DNA of 64,000 nucleotides from Maea johnstoni (Eukaryota > Annelida > Polychaeta > Spionida > Magelonidae). The notes beneath the pieces are model-generated. The model was given only the letters and a program-made list of their open reading frames with translations. It was not told the DNA's origin and made no database searches. Location of the stretch: contig OZ012685.1 of assembly GCA_963942565.1 (NCBI GenBank), forward strand, positions 42,999,661 through 43,063,660, given 5' to 3'. Shown piece after piece: positions 46,147 through 59,085 of this stretch (position 1 is the first letter of the stretch; each line of letters starts with the position of its first letter). A program made the position numbers and the translations under genes.

Positions 46147-47019
46147 TTAACCCATTCATGCATGGGGATCATATGGGTTAGTACTGGTACTCTGTGCGAT
46201 ATCAAATACTAATATCAAATAGGATAAAGTATTGTATGATTTGAAATATAGTGTATAAACTGGTTTTGGTTGACGGTATATAATTGACTTACCTGCTACA
46301 TGGATGTCTCTGCAGTAGGCAACTATATATGGATACTTTTTGAGGTTGACAGTCGTAAATAGAATTATGTGTAATTAGGACCTGGGTGTTGTAGGCTGTG
46401 CTTACTGAAGATCTTGATTTAAATATCACAGACTATTTGAAAAGGGGTTGTCGTTTGGGTTCTATTCAACATTTTCTCCTTCAAATATATTCTAACGTTA
46501 TACTTTTCTGGGAAAGGATACTGCTTTTTTTTCAACATATCTTCAAATCTTTCAGACTTTTAGTATGATGCAAAAAGGTGAATCTATAAACCATTTCCAT
46601 CTTTTGGTCTCTGGTTGTGAATGCCGGTTTCTAAAACAATTTTCTGCAGCTTCTGAGTAGTTGTTGCCTAACCCTTGTCAGTAAATAGAAGGAGCATTGT
46701 CCACCAGAGGAAATGTACTCGTAAGTTACAAGGACAATGCTCGAGTCTATATATATATATATACCTAGGGTGTCTTCAAGGTAGAACAAACACAATCATG
46801 TACTTGCATTGACTGAGAGTGGAGCTGTGCATTTGTCATACTTCCTCAATTCCTGTACATAAGAAATGACCTAGAAATATTTGCATCTTACACTTCAATC
46901 AATATTAGCTATTGCTTGATATAGTAAACAAACAGAAACTAGCTGAAAGGTTATTCATTGAGTAGTATTTGCTCTAGGACATGTGATATTCTCCTTCTAT
47001 TACACTGCAATCAGTTGAC

Positions 47020-47761
47020 TGAGAGTCTTGGGATTAGACTTAAACCTAATCGTCTTTGAAGTGGCCCAGAATTGCTTCAGGACAGGTGTATTCACAAGTT
47101 TCAGTTATGATAGCCACTGTTTTTGTCTGACTTTACCAGCAGGAAATATATGAAAACTAACTCTGCTTAGAAAATCCTGTTGCACATTTGTGCAATTTGA
47201 AATTAAAAAAAAACTCTGCTAACCTGTCTTTTTGTACAGCCAATGGATGCACATGATTTGATTTTAACATTCTTCTGTTTGATACAAGTTTTAATGCAAA
47301 TTTCAAAGAGAGTTTTTGTGAAGAGCACTGTAGTCTATGATTCACTGCTCAGAGAGCTGGGGCAGGAAGTGGCAATGCCACTCATTGAGTCACAGCTGAT
47401 AGCAATTGGAGAACATGGCTGCTAGCAGGGGCTGGGCAGGCTGATGGCAATACACAAAATTCTCCCCTCATGGGATCACTGAGAGAAAAGGAGGACAGCA
47501 TCCTATTCCTGAAGTGTATTACTTTCATATAGGCTAATATGTATGTGAGGCTTAAGCGGGGCCTGACACTTAGTTTTCAGGCTAGGGCCCAAAAAGGTCT
47601 TATGATAAAAATAAGTGGTCAAAAACAGGGTTTCTGGATATTATAATACTATTTTGGGCCCCTAGCCTGAGAAATCTAGGGGCCCACAGCAAAATCTAGG
47701 GGCATAATGATATGCCCCTGGGCCCCTGGGAAAGTTGAACCCTCCAGGCTTAAGTTCCCCT
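47020..47761. repeat. Partial second copy of the Kolobok-like element (right part)
   Basis: Aligns with 44790-45286: CTTCAGGACAGGTG, CACTGTTTTTGTCT, ACAGCCAATxGxTGCACATGATTT, CCCCTCAxGGGATCACTGAG. Ends CCCCT followed by TTAA (47762-47765). The THAP frame is decayed here. A hAT-like MITE interrupts it 8 bases before the terminus block. Confidence 0.7.
47557..47746. mobile_element. hAT-like MITE R13, copy 2, nested
   Basis: CGGGGCCTGACACTTAG...GTTGAACCCTCCA, flanked by GGCTTAAG on both sides (47549-47556 and 47747-47754). The 8-bp duplication is a hAT hallmark and fixes the family boundaries. The host is the terminus of the partial Kolobok-like copy. Confidence 0.85.
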
Positions 47762-47893
47762 TTAACTACAACCCAACCATAAACTCTCCTTCAGTTGTTT
47801 TATAAATGCCTCACATCAGTCTCAAGATCCTTGCCATTCTCATTGTTGACCTTCATATCTTTTCTTTACCAGTGCTGGTCATCATCTGGATTA

Positions 47894-48124
47894 GGCCTAA
47901 AAAAAGAAATCGTTTGTTTCCTGTAATGGCCCTAAAAAATAGGGTAGGTAGATCGGTAAAAATATTTTTTCTGGCATTATTTTCTTGGTCAAAGATGTGT
48001 GTTTTATGCATGTTTTACGTTGATTGGGAGTTGGGAGGGCGAAAAAAACTTTAGGGTGGGGATTCTTTTGAATAAAAACTTTTTAGGGTAGGGTTACAGG
48101 AAACAAACAACTTTTATTTAGGCC
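47894..48124. mobile_element. Harbinger-like MITE, copy 3 (231 bp)
   Basis: Same family and orientation as copy 1. TTA at 47891-47893 and 48125-48127. Confidence 0.85.
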
Positions 48125-49456
48125 TTAGGCTCCTAGTCTCTGAAAAGTTGACATTCCCTTCTGTGTTGACCAAGCAGTGTGGTGTAGTACCAGCAATTTC
48201 ATATGAATGGCACCACTTGGTCCTTCTATCTCTAGAGGTTTTATCACACTCAAACTGAGTGCTCTATTCACCTGGTGAGATAAATGTGAACTAATTTGGC
48301 CACTCTGGCCACCTTGACCACTCGGTGTGTGGTGTCTGGAGGGACTTTCATACTAAAATTCCCTGGTATCAGAAAGAATGAATTCATATGATAGCCTAAA
48401 AATCTAGGCTTGTCATAATCTAGAGTTGGGCAGGATTTTCTCCCCTTGCAGGCCAGGTGCCAGTGTCTGCCTGGTTGTGGATTCTTGCCAAGAGTGCATG
48501 GTCCTGTAGCTAGCTGCTGCTGCCAAGAGTGCTGTATATACCTGCTGCTGGTCAGCTCCCACTGAATGCATGCAGGCTCTGGAGGCAGGTTCTCACACAG
48601 GTATTAGCCAACCCTCTTTGTAGGGAGTCAATCAGGGAGAAATGCTGCTTAGTATACTACTACTGATCTTGACACTAAGACCTGACCTCTACAGGTAAAG
48701 ATCACCGTACGGTTTATGCTAAGAACACAATATTATTTGCCCCACAAAAACAGTGCCGTTATACATTGTGATTACTATCAACTGGTACAGTTGAAAGATT
48801 TTTCTCTTCATCTCCTTGGCACTCAAACTCAGTTAATGGCAAGGTTCTACAACAAGGCAGTTTTAGGGACTTTTGCCACTAAATTTGCTCTTGACCCATA
48901 GACTTTTGTATGTTAGGCTTGAGTGGTCACAAGAGGTTTTCAATCTGTTTTATGCACAGTGTACAAGGAAATGCCACTATTACATGTTGTCAAAAAAATA
49001 AAACTGAATATAATTACTTCCTGGGTCCCATAATGTTTCTTTTGGTCCTACAATATATCTTTCTTTTTTGGATTGCCCCAGTGGACTTTCAATTCATAAA
49101 GTTACATTCCATCCTGAAAAAGATGATTTATCTTTCGAGTCTGGGATTTTATCAATGGTGGTCAAACAAAACAGGAGAGTTTCAGCCTGCAAGAACACAT
49201 TCTCATAGTGCTGGTCAGTAAATTCAGGAGGACAAGTTCTAACGAGAGTTTAGACTTCAAACTCTATAAATTCGGCAGGTGTATTCAGCAGGGCATTATA
49301 CAGGATTCTTGAGTAGAATTCTCTTTACAAGGATAGATATTTATATTTGTTTCTCACTAAATCAGTGACAATTTTTATCCTAGACATCATGAATCAGTCA
49401 CATAGAGGATATTTATTCAACACTCTGAACATTACCTGGAGTCTGCCCCTGTTTAA

Positions 49457-49680
49457 CCCATTCACACTCAGAGTTCCTCTTGAGAGTATTGTCTGCTACT
49501 CTCATACTTTTGATAATACCTTTTGAATAAAGCAAAAGTTCACAAAATATTTGATGGGGAGTTGTTGCTTGTCTTCTAATCAACATTTCTCATTCAAATA
49601 TTTTCAAAAAAAAATGCTTTCGTAAAGGAAATATTTCCGAAATTGTCAGGCCTCTTTTGGCCGCTCTGAGTGTAAATGGG
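49457..49680. mobile_element. TTAA MITE, family P1, copy 2
   Basis: CCCATTCACACTCAGAG is mirrored by CTCTGAGTGTAAATGGG; TTAA at 49453-49456 and 49681-49684. It is better preserved at its ends than the relative at 13712 and is the family reference in this window. Confidence 0.85.
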
Positions 49681-49689
49681 TTAATAAAG

Positions 49690-50881
49690 GTGTGAAGCTC
49701 TCAGCCAGCTCTGAATTGGATGATGCCTATTTACACAGCTATGATCACTCTGTCAATGAATCAGAGAGTCGTCAGCAATGAATAGAGCAATTCTGATTAA
49801 TTTGCCGGTAAATGAGAGATAATTTTCCCATTAGCTGTGAATACACTTGGGCCCTGCAGGACATCCATCTTTTGAACAACTCTACTGCCTATTGTAATGC
49901 TCTCCACTGATAGGGAAATTAATGATGTTTTCATCATGATGAGTATGAATATCAAGAAAAGATAATTAAGAAGCATGCAGCTTAATTTTAGAGTGATGCA
50001 TTTGCATTCAAATCAGTCTTGAAAGAGGGGGTAAGCTTTGCAGGGATATAATTAGTATTTACGTGTATGTGTCAAATAAATTAACAAAATGCTTAATAAG
50101 GGTATATCCTATTTCTATGGGAAGGCATCACACTGTTAAAATTCCCTTTTTTGTTAGTCATGAGTCATTGAATTGCATTGTCTCCATGTCATTGTTATCA
50201 TCCTGACTTGCCTTTTTCATCAACTTGAGTTTTGAGTGTGACCCATTCATGCCAGCAGCAGCTAAAAGCCGCCTTGCTCTATACTGACAATATCGTTTTT
50301 GATTGATGAAACCTTCCTTTTGAGATGAATCATAGGAAAGCTCAAAAGCAGATCCCCAGGCATCAGCTCTGTTCAATAGTTAAATTATTTTCATAAGAAT
50401 CAAAAAAATCCTGACTACATTTGTTCAGAAGAATACTACTTAAACATGAATTTCAGCGTCAGTATAACCTTTTGAATAAGGGTTCAGCTGATTTACCTAA
50501 TTTAGGAAGATTAGGGGCCAAAAGAATATTTTAGGGCTAAGAATAATTGATATTCATTATTTTTGATATATTTAATAGTACTGTAAGCAAGGTTGTCTTT
50601 CTTTGTATGATATGTATAAAATAGAACAAAAACTCAACACTTGATAAAAAGGCATATAGTTAGTGGCCATGCACACAGGCCCGTTAAAATTAGTGTAGTG
50701 GCCTGGAGCAAATATTTCTCTCAAAAGTCCCTAAAACAACCTGGTTGTCGAACCCTGTAAAATTGATAATACCGAAAACTTTGTCCATTGGTATTTAGGA
50801 AATCAATATGACCACAATCAGACATGATATAGGAGTAGGTATTTGGAAGAGAAACAGGAGCAATGTATGGACCAACAACAT
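49690..50881. other. Intronic DNA, nothing recognised
   Basis: No supported ORF, TIR or tandem repeat. Confidence 0.4.
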
Positions 50882-50885
50882 TTAA

Positions 50886-51170
50886 CCCATTCCTGCTCAA
50901 AGCCCCCGATGACAACTTCGCCTAGTAGGTGTTGATTCTATTAGGTACTTTGAAAAATATTTTGTAATGAAGTACGAATTCACGAAGTATCTGAAGCATA
51001 GTTGCTAGTTGATAATGAAGTATGAATTCGCTAAGTAGTTGAAGCATTATTGCTTTTTATATTCTGATTGATATTCACCAATAAAATATTCAAAAAAGGC
51101 TAATTTTATATTTAAAAAAAAAATAACACATATTTGCTGCTGGCCTTTTGGGACTTCAGGGGTGAACAGG
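50886..51170. mobile_element. TTAA MITE, diverged copy with internal duplication
   Basis: Starts TTAA-CCCATTCCTGCTC and ends GGGGTGAACAGG-TTGA. Inside, AATGAAGTAxGAATTC(A/G)C recurs ~50 bases apart (about 50967 and 51016), a local duplication not seen in other copies. Confidence 0.55.
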
Positions 51171-52266
51171 TTGAGCAACCTATAGTCAGCAGCAACTTTA
51201 TTGCTAATTCAAGCTAACAATGAGCGATAGTACAAGTTCAGGAGTATAGTCCATTCACTCTGCACAAAAGATTGATAGACCCTACAGGTGGACGTGTGAC
51301 CTCTACATGTCCACTTGTAAAGTATACAGATGGGTTCTGCCAGTAGCCCAGTAAGTTTTCTGGGTCACAGAGTAGGGAGGCTCCCCAGGGGTATCTTATT
51401 TTAGACTGGTTGAGTTACTGAACCAAACCTCAGATTGTCTGAAGACTACTAGTGTCCCATGTACCAATTGTCCCTTTAGTTCCCCCTATGTTCTAGTTCT
51501 CCACACTCAGTGACTGCTAACAACAAACTGACCCAGATTTCTATAAGTGGACAGGTGTGCTTGACCTGAACACCAATAGAGAACAAGCCTGTTCTTACAG
51601 GCACACAGTTGAAACTTACAAACCCATTCGCTTTGCTCATTTTTAGCTTAAATTAGCAATAAAAAGGGGCATATTTTATTAAAATATTCTAATGGGTTCT
51701 GATCAACATTTCTCCTTCAAATATTTCTGGGTCAAAAATATACACTATGGGCACTATGCAGACATGCACGGATGAAGCCAGCCAGAATTTGTTGTGTCCT
51801 ATGATTGTGGGCCAGTAGCCCCAAGAGAGCTGAGGAAGAGTTCAGTCAACTTGCCTGTCAATATTTCATGCTGAGACGCAGTTTCCGTGACTCCCCGGCT
51901 GGGTGTCAACCTCCAGACAGTATGCTAATCTAATTAGTGCTCAGGTGAATGCAGTAAATTTCCTCTCTTCCAATGAAAGGCAGAAATCTGACATCCTACA
52001 TCAATCGAGGGTATGTAGATGTCAGCTATGGAAATGATGATGCAGAAAAGGCACTCAATGTGGCCTTGACAAATGAACACAGTGTTTTATCAGGTATTGT
52101 TAGCCATAAAAAAATATCCTCATCATCTGTCAGGGAACCTACCCTCCCATTGTGGTCTTTAACCAGGAACTGGGTATTATTTCCTCTAAAGGAAGTTAGG
52201 AATATCCTGTGAGTAAAAACAAAGATTTATTCTTACTTAAACCAAGCGACCAGCTATGTTACATAT

Positions 52267-52288
52267 GATAATAATGATAAAAATAATG

Positions 52289-52349
<61 letters not shown>

Positions 52350-52350
52350 T
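52267..52350. repeat. (AAT)n microsatellite
   Basis: About 26 ATA/AAT triplets with occasional ATG. Confidence 0.95.
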
Positions 52351-52651
52351 AACCTATATTTAAAGAGGGTAACTCAGTCCAATGGTATGTTTAAAAATAA
52401 ACCGATGGCCCCAGGGTTATCAAGTAGTACAGTACATTGGTTTTAGGTATCGAGACTTGAAGGATTTAAGGTAGAGATGGTGCACATCTGATTGCTTCGG
52501 TTAAGCCATTCCAAACTTTGGGCCCTGAGTATGAAATACATTTTTGCCCAATTGATTTATTACATTTTGATCAGGGTATTATGAAGATCTCATCACAAGT
52601 ATCAGTCATATATTGGTCATAATGGAAGGTATCTTAGACGTAATTTAATAA

Positions 52652-52885
52652 GGCCAAGAAAAAAACATTGTTTGTTTCCTGTAACGGTGTGAAAAAAAAT
52701 AGGGTAGGTAGGTCCGTAAAAACAATGTTTTTGCATCATTTTTTTGATCAAAAATGTGTGTTTTATGCATGTTTTGCGTTGATTGGGAGTTGGGAGGGCT
52801 GAAAAAACTTAAGGGGGAGGGATTTTTTTGAATAAAAACTTGTTAGGGTAGGGTTACAGGAAACAAACAACTTTTTTTTTAGGCC
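52652..52885. mobile_element. Harbinger-like MITE, copy 4 (234 bp)
   Basis: GGCCAAGAAAAAAAC... to ...TTTTTTTTAGGCC. Flanks are TAA (52649-52651) and TAG (52886-52888). It is more diverged than copies 1, 3 and 5. Confidence 0.8.
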
Positions 52886-53279
52886 TAGAGCATTCTAAAC
52901 CTGTCAAAAATGAGTGACGTTCCTTCCTCTGGAAGACATGCTACCTGGTGCAGCCTTGAGATTAGGACAAGTGATTTGGGAATCCTGGGAAACCACGAGC
53001 CAGGGGATGTTGGTTTCAGATTACAAGTAATTGATTTCCTTCTCTGATTTGACTAACTGAGAACTTTCCTGGGATGGAGTTCAATGAATTATTTAAATCC
53101 CTGACCCGTAGCAGCTGAAGGTCGCAATAGCCTGGTGCATTTTTAATTGCTAGCTATCCAATTGCCACTTTCTGCTGCTGTGGGCAGTTTTCACTCAGAC
53201 TGCGCACTATAATGTGTTTGTCTGGATGTTTATCTAGTTGTCTCACCTGAATGAGCTGTGCCCTGTGTGCAGGAGGCAT

Positions 53280-53486
53280 CAATAAAGTGATGATGAAGAT
53301 TACTATGTTGAATATATTACTGATGTGAATTATGATGATGGTGATGATTGAAATATAAATGATAATGATAATAATATTGATAATAATGGTAATAATGATA
53401 ATGATAACAATGATAATGATAATGATAATTAAAATATTAGTAATGATAATAATAATAATAATAGTAATAATAATGATAATAATGAT

Positions 53487-53535
<49 letters not shown>

Positions 53536-53815
53536 GTAATTATGATAAAGATAGTAATGATAATAATAGTAATGATGATAATGATAATAATAATAATAAT
53601 AGTAATAATAATGATAATAATAACAATACTAATAGTAATAATTATGATAATTATAATTATAATAATATTAATTATTATAATAATAATAATAATAGTAATG
53701 ATAATAATAATAATGACAATAATAATAATAAAAACAATAATAATAATGATAATAATAACAATTATAATACTGATAATAATAATAATGATAATGATAGCAA
53801 TGGTTATGAAAAATA
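53280..53815. repeat. Long (AAT/ATG)n triplet array upstream of an exon
   Basis: Over 500 bases of AAT, GAT, AGT and AAC triplets, kept in triplet register almost throughout. The long Ile/Met-rich ORF is a by-product. It ends ~65 bases before the gene C exon acceptor. Confidence 0.95.
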
Positions 53816-53884
53816 CATTGAATGCTCAAGCTTTAACATTGAATTCATTCTGTGTAACTCATCCTGTTATGTTGTTGTTTGTAG

Positions 53885-53977
53885 GTGACATCACGTTTGC
53901 TGGATGCGGAGAGAAGGAAGCTGTTTGTTCTCCAGAGGGAGCTTGGTGCCCAGTTAAGTGAACCTGGGGTACAAAAG
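53885..53977 (+). CDS. Gene C: internal coiled-coil exon (31 codons, phase 0-0)
   Basis: Acceptor TTGTTGTTTGTAG at 53884 and donor GTAATT at 53978 bound a 93-base open exon. The translation begins VTSRLLDAERRKLFVLQREL and ends GVQK. Leucine and charged residues follow a heptad rhythm typical of coiled coils. It reads in phase from the exon at 37486 and into the exon at 62087. GC content rises inside the exon. Protein family not recognised. Confidence 0.6.
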
Positions 53978-54615
53978 GTAATTACCATCTTTAAGGAAAA
54001 CCATAAGATAATTTTTGAAAAACACTAATTTCATGACAAAGAAATATTGATATTTGTTTCTAAAGCAAACAGTATTATTTTTCCATATATATGCCATTTT
54101 CTTAAAGAAAAGAACAATGTCAAAAAACTACATCCAATTGATATGATCTATACTGTTCTTATTGGGTATATATAGCTTAAAATGATTCATCTAAGAGCAG
54201 AAAATTGAAGTATATAAATATGTTTATAAAAGCTTGACTAAAAAGTCACTTTTTGCAGTACTAAGTCTTTGAATGTATTGTGACTTGGAAAATTAAACAT
54301 TTTCCATTGTCTTTAATATAAAATATTTCCCTCATAGGCCACACCCATCTAAAGTGTATCCATAGAAATTGAAAAAGTTGAAATGCTATTTTTACAAAGT
54401 GACGTTGTTCAAATAGAAAAATGCATTTACCAAGCCATCAATCATACTTGCTACCTCTAGTACTGTACCATATTTACAGTTCAGCAAACTTTAGGTCATC
54501 TACATTTTATCATATTGATATTAGGATGTGTGCAAGGCCATAGCTACTTTTAAAGAATTGCCAGAGTATCAGTACATATGTTTTTGACCCTCATTCAACC
54601 GCAAGTCTGTTGTTA

Positions 54616-55079
54616 GCAAACACTGAATGGAATATCACGGCCTCCTACATATACATGTGAGCCTTCCGTCTCTCCCATGCCACTTGAGCAAGTCAGTGGG
54701 TGTAGGTAGATGCAGTTATAGTAGATTGGGAGGCAAACACTGAATGGAATATCACGGCCTCCTACATATACATGTGAGCCTTCCATCTCTCCCATGCCAC
54801 TTGTGCAATTCAGTAGGTGTAGGAAGATGCAGTTAGGCCTAAAAAAAGAAATTGTTTGTTTCCTGTAACGGTCTGAAAAAAATAGGGTAGGTAGGTTGGT
54901 AAAATTAAATTTTTTGGATTATTTTTTTGGTTTAAAATGTGTTTTATGCATGTTTTACGTTGATTGGGAGTTGGGAGGGCGGAAAAAACTTTGGGGTAGG
55001 GATTTTTTTGAATAAAAACTTTTTAGGGTAGGGTTACAGGAAACAAACAACTTTTTCTTTAGGCCTTATAGTAGATTGT
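54616..55079. repeat. 117-bp tandem duplication, second unit split by a MITE
   Basis: Unit 1 at 54616-54732 and unit 2 from 54733 share GCAAACACTGAATGGAATAT through TAGTAGATTG. Unit 2 is interrupted after GATGCAGTTA by Harbinger-like copy 5. Confidence 0.9.
54836..55065. mobile_element. Harbinger-like MITE, copy 5 (230 bp), with internal empty-site control
   Basis: TTA at 54833-54835 and 55066-55068. The intact sister unit reads GCAGTTATAGTAGATTG at 54711-54727, so the pre-insertion site is known and the 3-bp duplication is proven by comparison. Confidence 0.95.
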
Positions 55080-56153
55080 GAGGCCAGGGACTGCATGGGA
55101 GGGGTGCCTGGCCCTCCGCCAGGTGAGCTAATTAAGATACCTGCCACCTGATGCTCTCAGCCAGGTATTCTGCCCCACCTGAGTGACTGACTCAGATTAC
55201 ATCAGCTGCCCACAGCAGCGTGGAGCCAAAATTCTCAGTCACAATCTTTTGCCAAAGAGGTCAAAATCTTGTTTATTTCATTGCATATCACAGTGATAAA
55301 AACTAACACTAATCCACTAGCCAATGCGAGTTTCTTTCAAATTGGGCGAGTTAGAGTCGAAATATGCTCGCCTATTGGATGAGTGAACAATTCCTCATCC
55401 CTCAATATAAAAATTCCCACCCCAAACCCTTTGTTTCGAAAAATAAAAAGGAAAAACTAAGAACAAATGCTCACATGTCGTCGTCTTGTTTACATCCCCG
55501 CCACTTGCAACAGGCTTCGCCTGACCTGGACTAGTAAGTTCAAACAGTTTAAAGTGTGAATTAAGTGTCAAGTTTTTTTTCCAAATAAAGATTGAATGAC
55601 ATATGTTTGCTTTAAGTTTATACATAAAATGAATCAAAGTATTATTTTCTTTTGTCTCATGAACTTGGGTCATTTTAGTGTTTTACCCCATTTCTTGCTC
55701 ATTTCTCTTGCATATTTTTTGGTGGGAGTCACATGGACATTTTAATGTCCTGCGTCTGTTCTATCACTTAAGTCATCTAGCAGTCTTATTTTCACACCAA
55801 ATTATACTCCGATATTTACACACCAGCAAAAAGCGCAGTCTGTGATGTTATGGAAAGCGACGTGTGAGATTTTATTGATATGAGTGAGACATTGTGCAGT
55901 CAAGGGAGGTGATTTTCTTTCTATCCAAATCTCCTCCGAGTCGCTGACTTCTCCTGCCACAGAGGTGGAAAAATGTTAATAACTCCAGGTATAGTGTAAG
56001 TAATAGTGCTCCTCATTAAGAGTGGTGTGCGCCATCACACATCCGCTCGCCCATTCATTGTCAAGCCATGCTTGGCCGGCCATGTGGAACCACCTGAGTA
56101 AGTTGGTGGAATTATACTATAATACTGCTGTGCTGTAGAGAAAGCCTGTTTAA

Positions 56154-56358
56154 CCCTTTCCATGCTGAGGGTATTTTTGTCCATGGGAGAAAAATGCAAA
56201 AACTTTTGAAAACCATCCAAACCCGGTCATGTTGGTACTCATTGGAAAGCTCTCACTGAGTACTTTCAGATGAGTACCCATTTTACAGGGTTTCGGTGAT
56301 TTTTCAGGTTTTTTGCATTATCCTGTATTGTTAGAATTAGCCTCCAGCAGTGTAAGGG
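56154..56358. mobile_element. TTAA MITE, family P3, copy 1
   Basis: CCCTTTCCATGCTG...CAGCAGTGTAAGGG, TTAA at 56150-56153 and 56359-56362. The interior GTACTCATTGGAAAGCTCT and CAGGGTTTCGGT match 62198-62402. Confidence 0.85.
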
Positions 56359-56835
56359 TTAAAGTGAGTGATCACTCATTTCCTGTTAGTTCATTACCCA
56401 ACTGACGTCCTCAGACAGTAGTCCGCGACAAGCCGCCTGGAAGTTCTTTACTTTTACCCTATAATAATTTTTGCATGGTCGTTAATGTAGAATGCCATGG
56501 ATTTATTTTGTCTTTGTCATTCCTTCTGCTGGGATGCCCATTGAGGTTAGTGTCAGCTGTGCCCATTGCTAATTAGATTTATTAGGCAAAACACCCTTCT
56601 ATATCACAGCATGGAATTCAGATTTAATACAAGAACCTGACTGAATGGCATGAATGCCATTGGAGGTATTCTCTCTGCAATTAGAGCTGAAATGTAAAGC
56701 AAAATTTTAACATCTCATAAAAGGGGCCTAATAAGACTGGAAGAGAGATGAGGCGAAACTTTTGATCCATCCTCGTCTCCAGCACGGGGGTCAAAATAGA
56801 TCAGACTACCTAGTAGAGTATGGTTAAATGAATTA

Positions 56836-57305
56836 GGCCACTCCAATTTATTTACTTGTCTTACGTGCTCAGGAGGTAGGAAATGAGCCATTTTGGAATA
56901 AAAAAAAAAGTTGAAAAATGTGACTTTTTTTATTTTTTTTATTTTTTTTAGAGTCTGACGACTAGGACTGGTAGCGATATATTTCTACCAGCCTATTCTC
57001 AACTAAATAAAATCAATCAATCTATTAATCCCTGTCACCTGAAGGGTGGGAGGTATACCTCCTCAAGTCTGAGGCTCTACTACAGCAATGATAGCTTCCT
57101 GTATTTGATTGAATCACACTTACAAAGAATATTCTTAAAACTTGCACTTTTTTTTTTTTTTTTTTTGGAGTCTGACAGAAAATTTCAAAAACACTTTCGT
57201 CCGTAAGACACCAATGATGACTTTTTTTTTCTTTTTTTTTTGGAGTCTGACAGGATTTTTTTTCCAAAAAAAGCTTGTAAGACAAGTAATTAAATTGGAG
57301 TGGCC
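56836..57305. mobile_element. Second Harbinger-like family, 470 bp
   Basis: GGCCACTCCAATTTA and inverse, extending to TTACTTGTCTTAC and GTAAGACAAGTAA, flanked by TTA (56833-56835 and 57306-57308). The interior holds three copies of poly-T followed by (G/A)GAGTCTGAC(A/G) (about 56949, 57166, 57239), and poly-T tracts of 10-22. Confidence 0.85.
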
Positions 57306-58429
57306 TTAATGCAATTCTCAGTTCTTGACTCCATCTTTTACTGTATATCTAGGTGTTAGTTTCTATGGCCAATCATAGATCATTAACTAGAAAAAGAATT
57401 GGAAAGATCTCAACTGGGGCCACCTGATCAAGCAAGTTTAGAACTAAATCTGGTTAGACACAGTTTTCTATACTGTATATAGTTTACTTTTCACCATACA
57501 TATGAAAAAGAAGTGAAAACATTGCATGGCCTAGGGCTAGGCTAACAATAAATATATTCATGCCAGGACCCCATTGTTGAATACTTTCTTGATGGTGTGG
57601 AAAGGGCTGCCATTAATATGATAGATTGATAGGGTAGGGATGATTCTAACTTTATCTGGGGTGTTCAACAATATCCTTATTTTACCAGCAAGAAAGAAGA
57701 GAACACAATTAACATACACACCTCTTATTCATCCTGGCTTTCTTTGGTGAGATGGACTTTCACAATTAGATTGAGGTTTTAAGTATACTGTAGTAATGTA
57801 CGTGATTGGAAGGTCATTGTCCTTTAACTGATTGGATAAGAAGGCTTTGGATTCTAACACCTGTATGATTTACCATTATGTAAGATCATTACCTATTTTG
57901 ATTGGGCTGCTAGTTATTCCTAAAAGCCTTCCATTGTAGATGTGTTATAAGGCTGTTAGCACACACTGCTATCCGTCATTGATTATTCCACTCTGCTGGC
58001 ATAGGTGATGTGATGGTAATTGGCCAAGTAGCGTATATTGAGTGTGCGCATGCTGTGGATTAGAAGTACCTATACATTATATAGACCCACCATTTTTTCA
58101 TTCATAGGTTCCAATTTTAAATTTGCAAATTTCTTTATTGTTGATTGTTCTGTCATCTTATGGCTAAATTCTTACTAGCTCTGACTAGTTCTAACTTCTA
58201 AAAATCCTAGGCTGTGATTCAAACCTGGGCAACGTTGATAGACAGAGAGTAGTCAGTGATAATGGCTTTAAACATAATTCTAAACATTTCGTGTATTTTA
58301 AGTAAAAATCAGAAAACATTTAACAAATTGATTGCTATATCCAACAGTAGTACCTTAGCCGGTCTACCTAGACAGGCAGGCTGCAGCAAATAGTACAAAA
58401 GTCGAGATCTGCACATGTTGGTGAGCAAG

Positions 58430-58595
58430 TTTCTCTGTAATGCAAATGATATTAGAGCCCTCATTGGTCTTTGTCTTGTAGTGACGTCACACTTAGGCCA
58501 GATTTGAGGCCCCTGGCAAATTAGCCAGGCCTTCCTTATAGCGCATATAGTAATTGGTCTCTTGCTACATATCCATTCTTTTCTTCATTTAAGGT
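58430..58595. repeat. Diverged copy of element R3 (right half)
   Basis: Matches R3 from GTTTCTCTGTAATG to CATATCCATTCTTTTCTT with many changes; the left half is not recognisable. Confidence 0.6.
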
Positions 58596-59071
58596 ATTTA
58601 AATACCAACTATCAGTCAAATATTTCTAAGATGTTGCTTCATTGTCAAGTCATTGCTATATGTGTTATACCATGTGCACAGGCTTCAGATATAGATGGGT
58701 GCAATGAATGAATGGATTAGTAAATATTACATCTAGCAGAAATAGGCTTTTTCAGTCATATATTTCTGAAAATAGTGCTTCATTGTTGAGTTATATGCAT
58801 ATTTCTGAGAATATGTTTATTATATATCCTGGTGAAAATCAGTTAATGAATGAAATGGTTAATGAGGGCAGTCAGGTAGTACTACAGTGATAAGCGAACA
58901 GTGAAAGCATGCTGGGTGTACGTACTACAGGGGAATCTGTGTACGATGCTGCAGCCATCATCGTGTATAAACAATCCATAAACCAACTAGCCTCGAGCAG
59001 GATCGCACAACTATTGATTTTGATACAGTTCATGGAGTGTGATTCAGGCTTCACGCTAAAAACAATATTTT

Positions 59072-59085
59072 GTTGCCATAGCAAT
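59072..59085. promoter_or_regulatory. X-box-like RFX site
   Basis: GTTGCCATAGCAAT matches the RFX X-box (GTNRCC, spacer, RGYAAC) at all but the last base. It lies in a gene C intron. One near-match is expected now and then by chance. Confidence 0.3.

Larger units (their letters stand above)
37552..53884 (+). other. Putative 16.3 kb intron of gene C
   Basis: Bounded by phase-0 splice sites. It is filled with repeats: an AT array, six classes of MITE, a 94-bp tandem array, the Kolobok-like element and (AAT)n arrays. I saw no further convincing exon, but short exons could be missed. 37680-38640, 46210-47030, 48130-49450 and 51240-52260 hold nothing recognised beyond fragments of the TTAA MITE interior near 46430-46500 and 51620-51720. 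Confidence 0.35.

Noticed and set aside
53359-53961. 200-codon Ile/Met-rich ORF
   Set aside because: It is the translation of an (AAT/ATG)n triplet array; the real exon (53885-53977) uses another frame.
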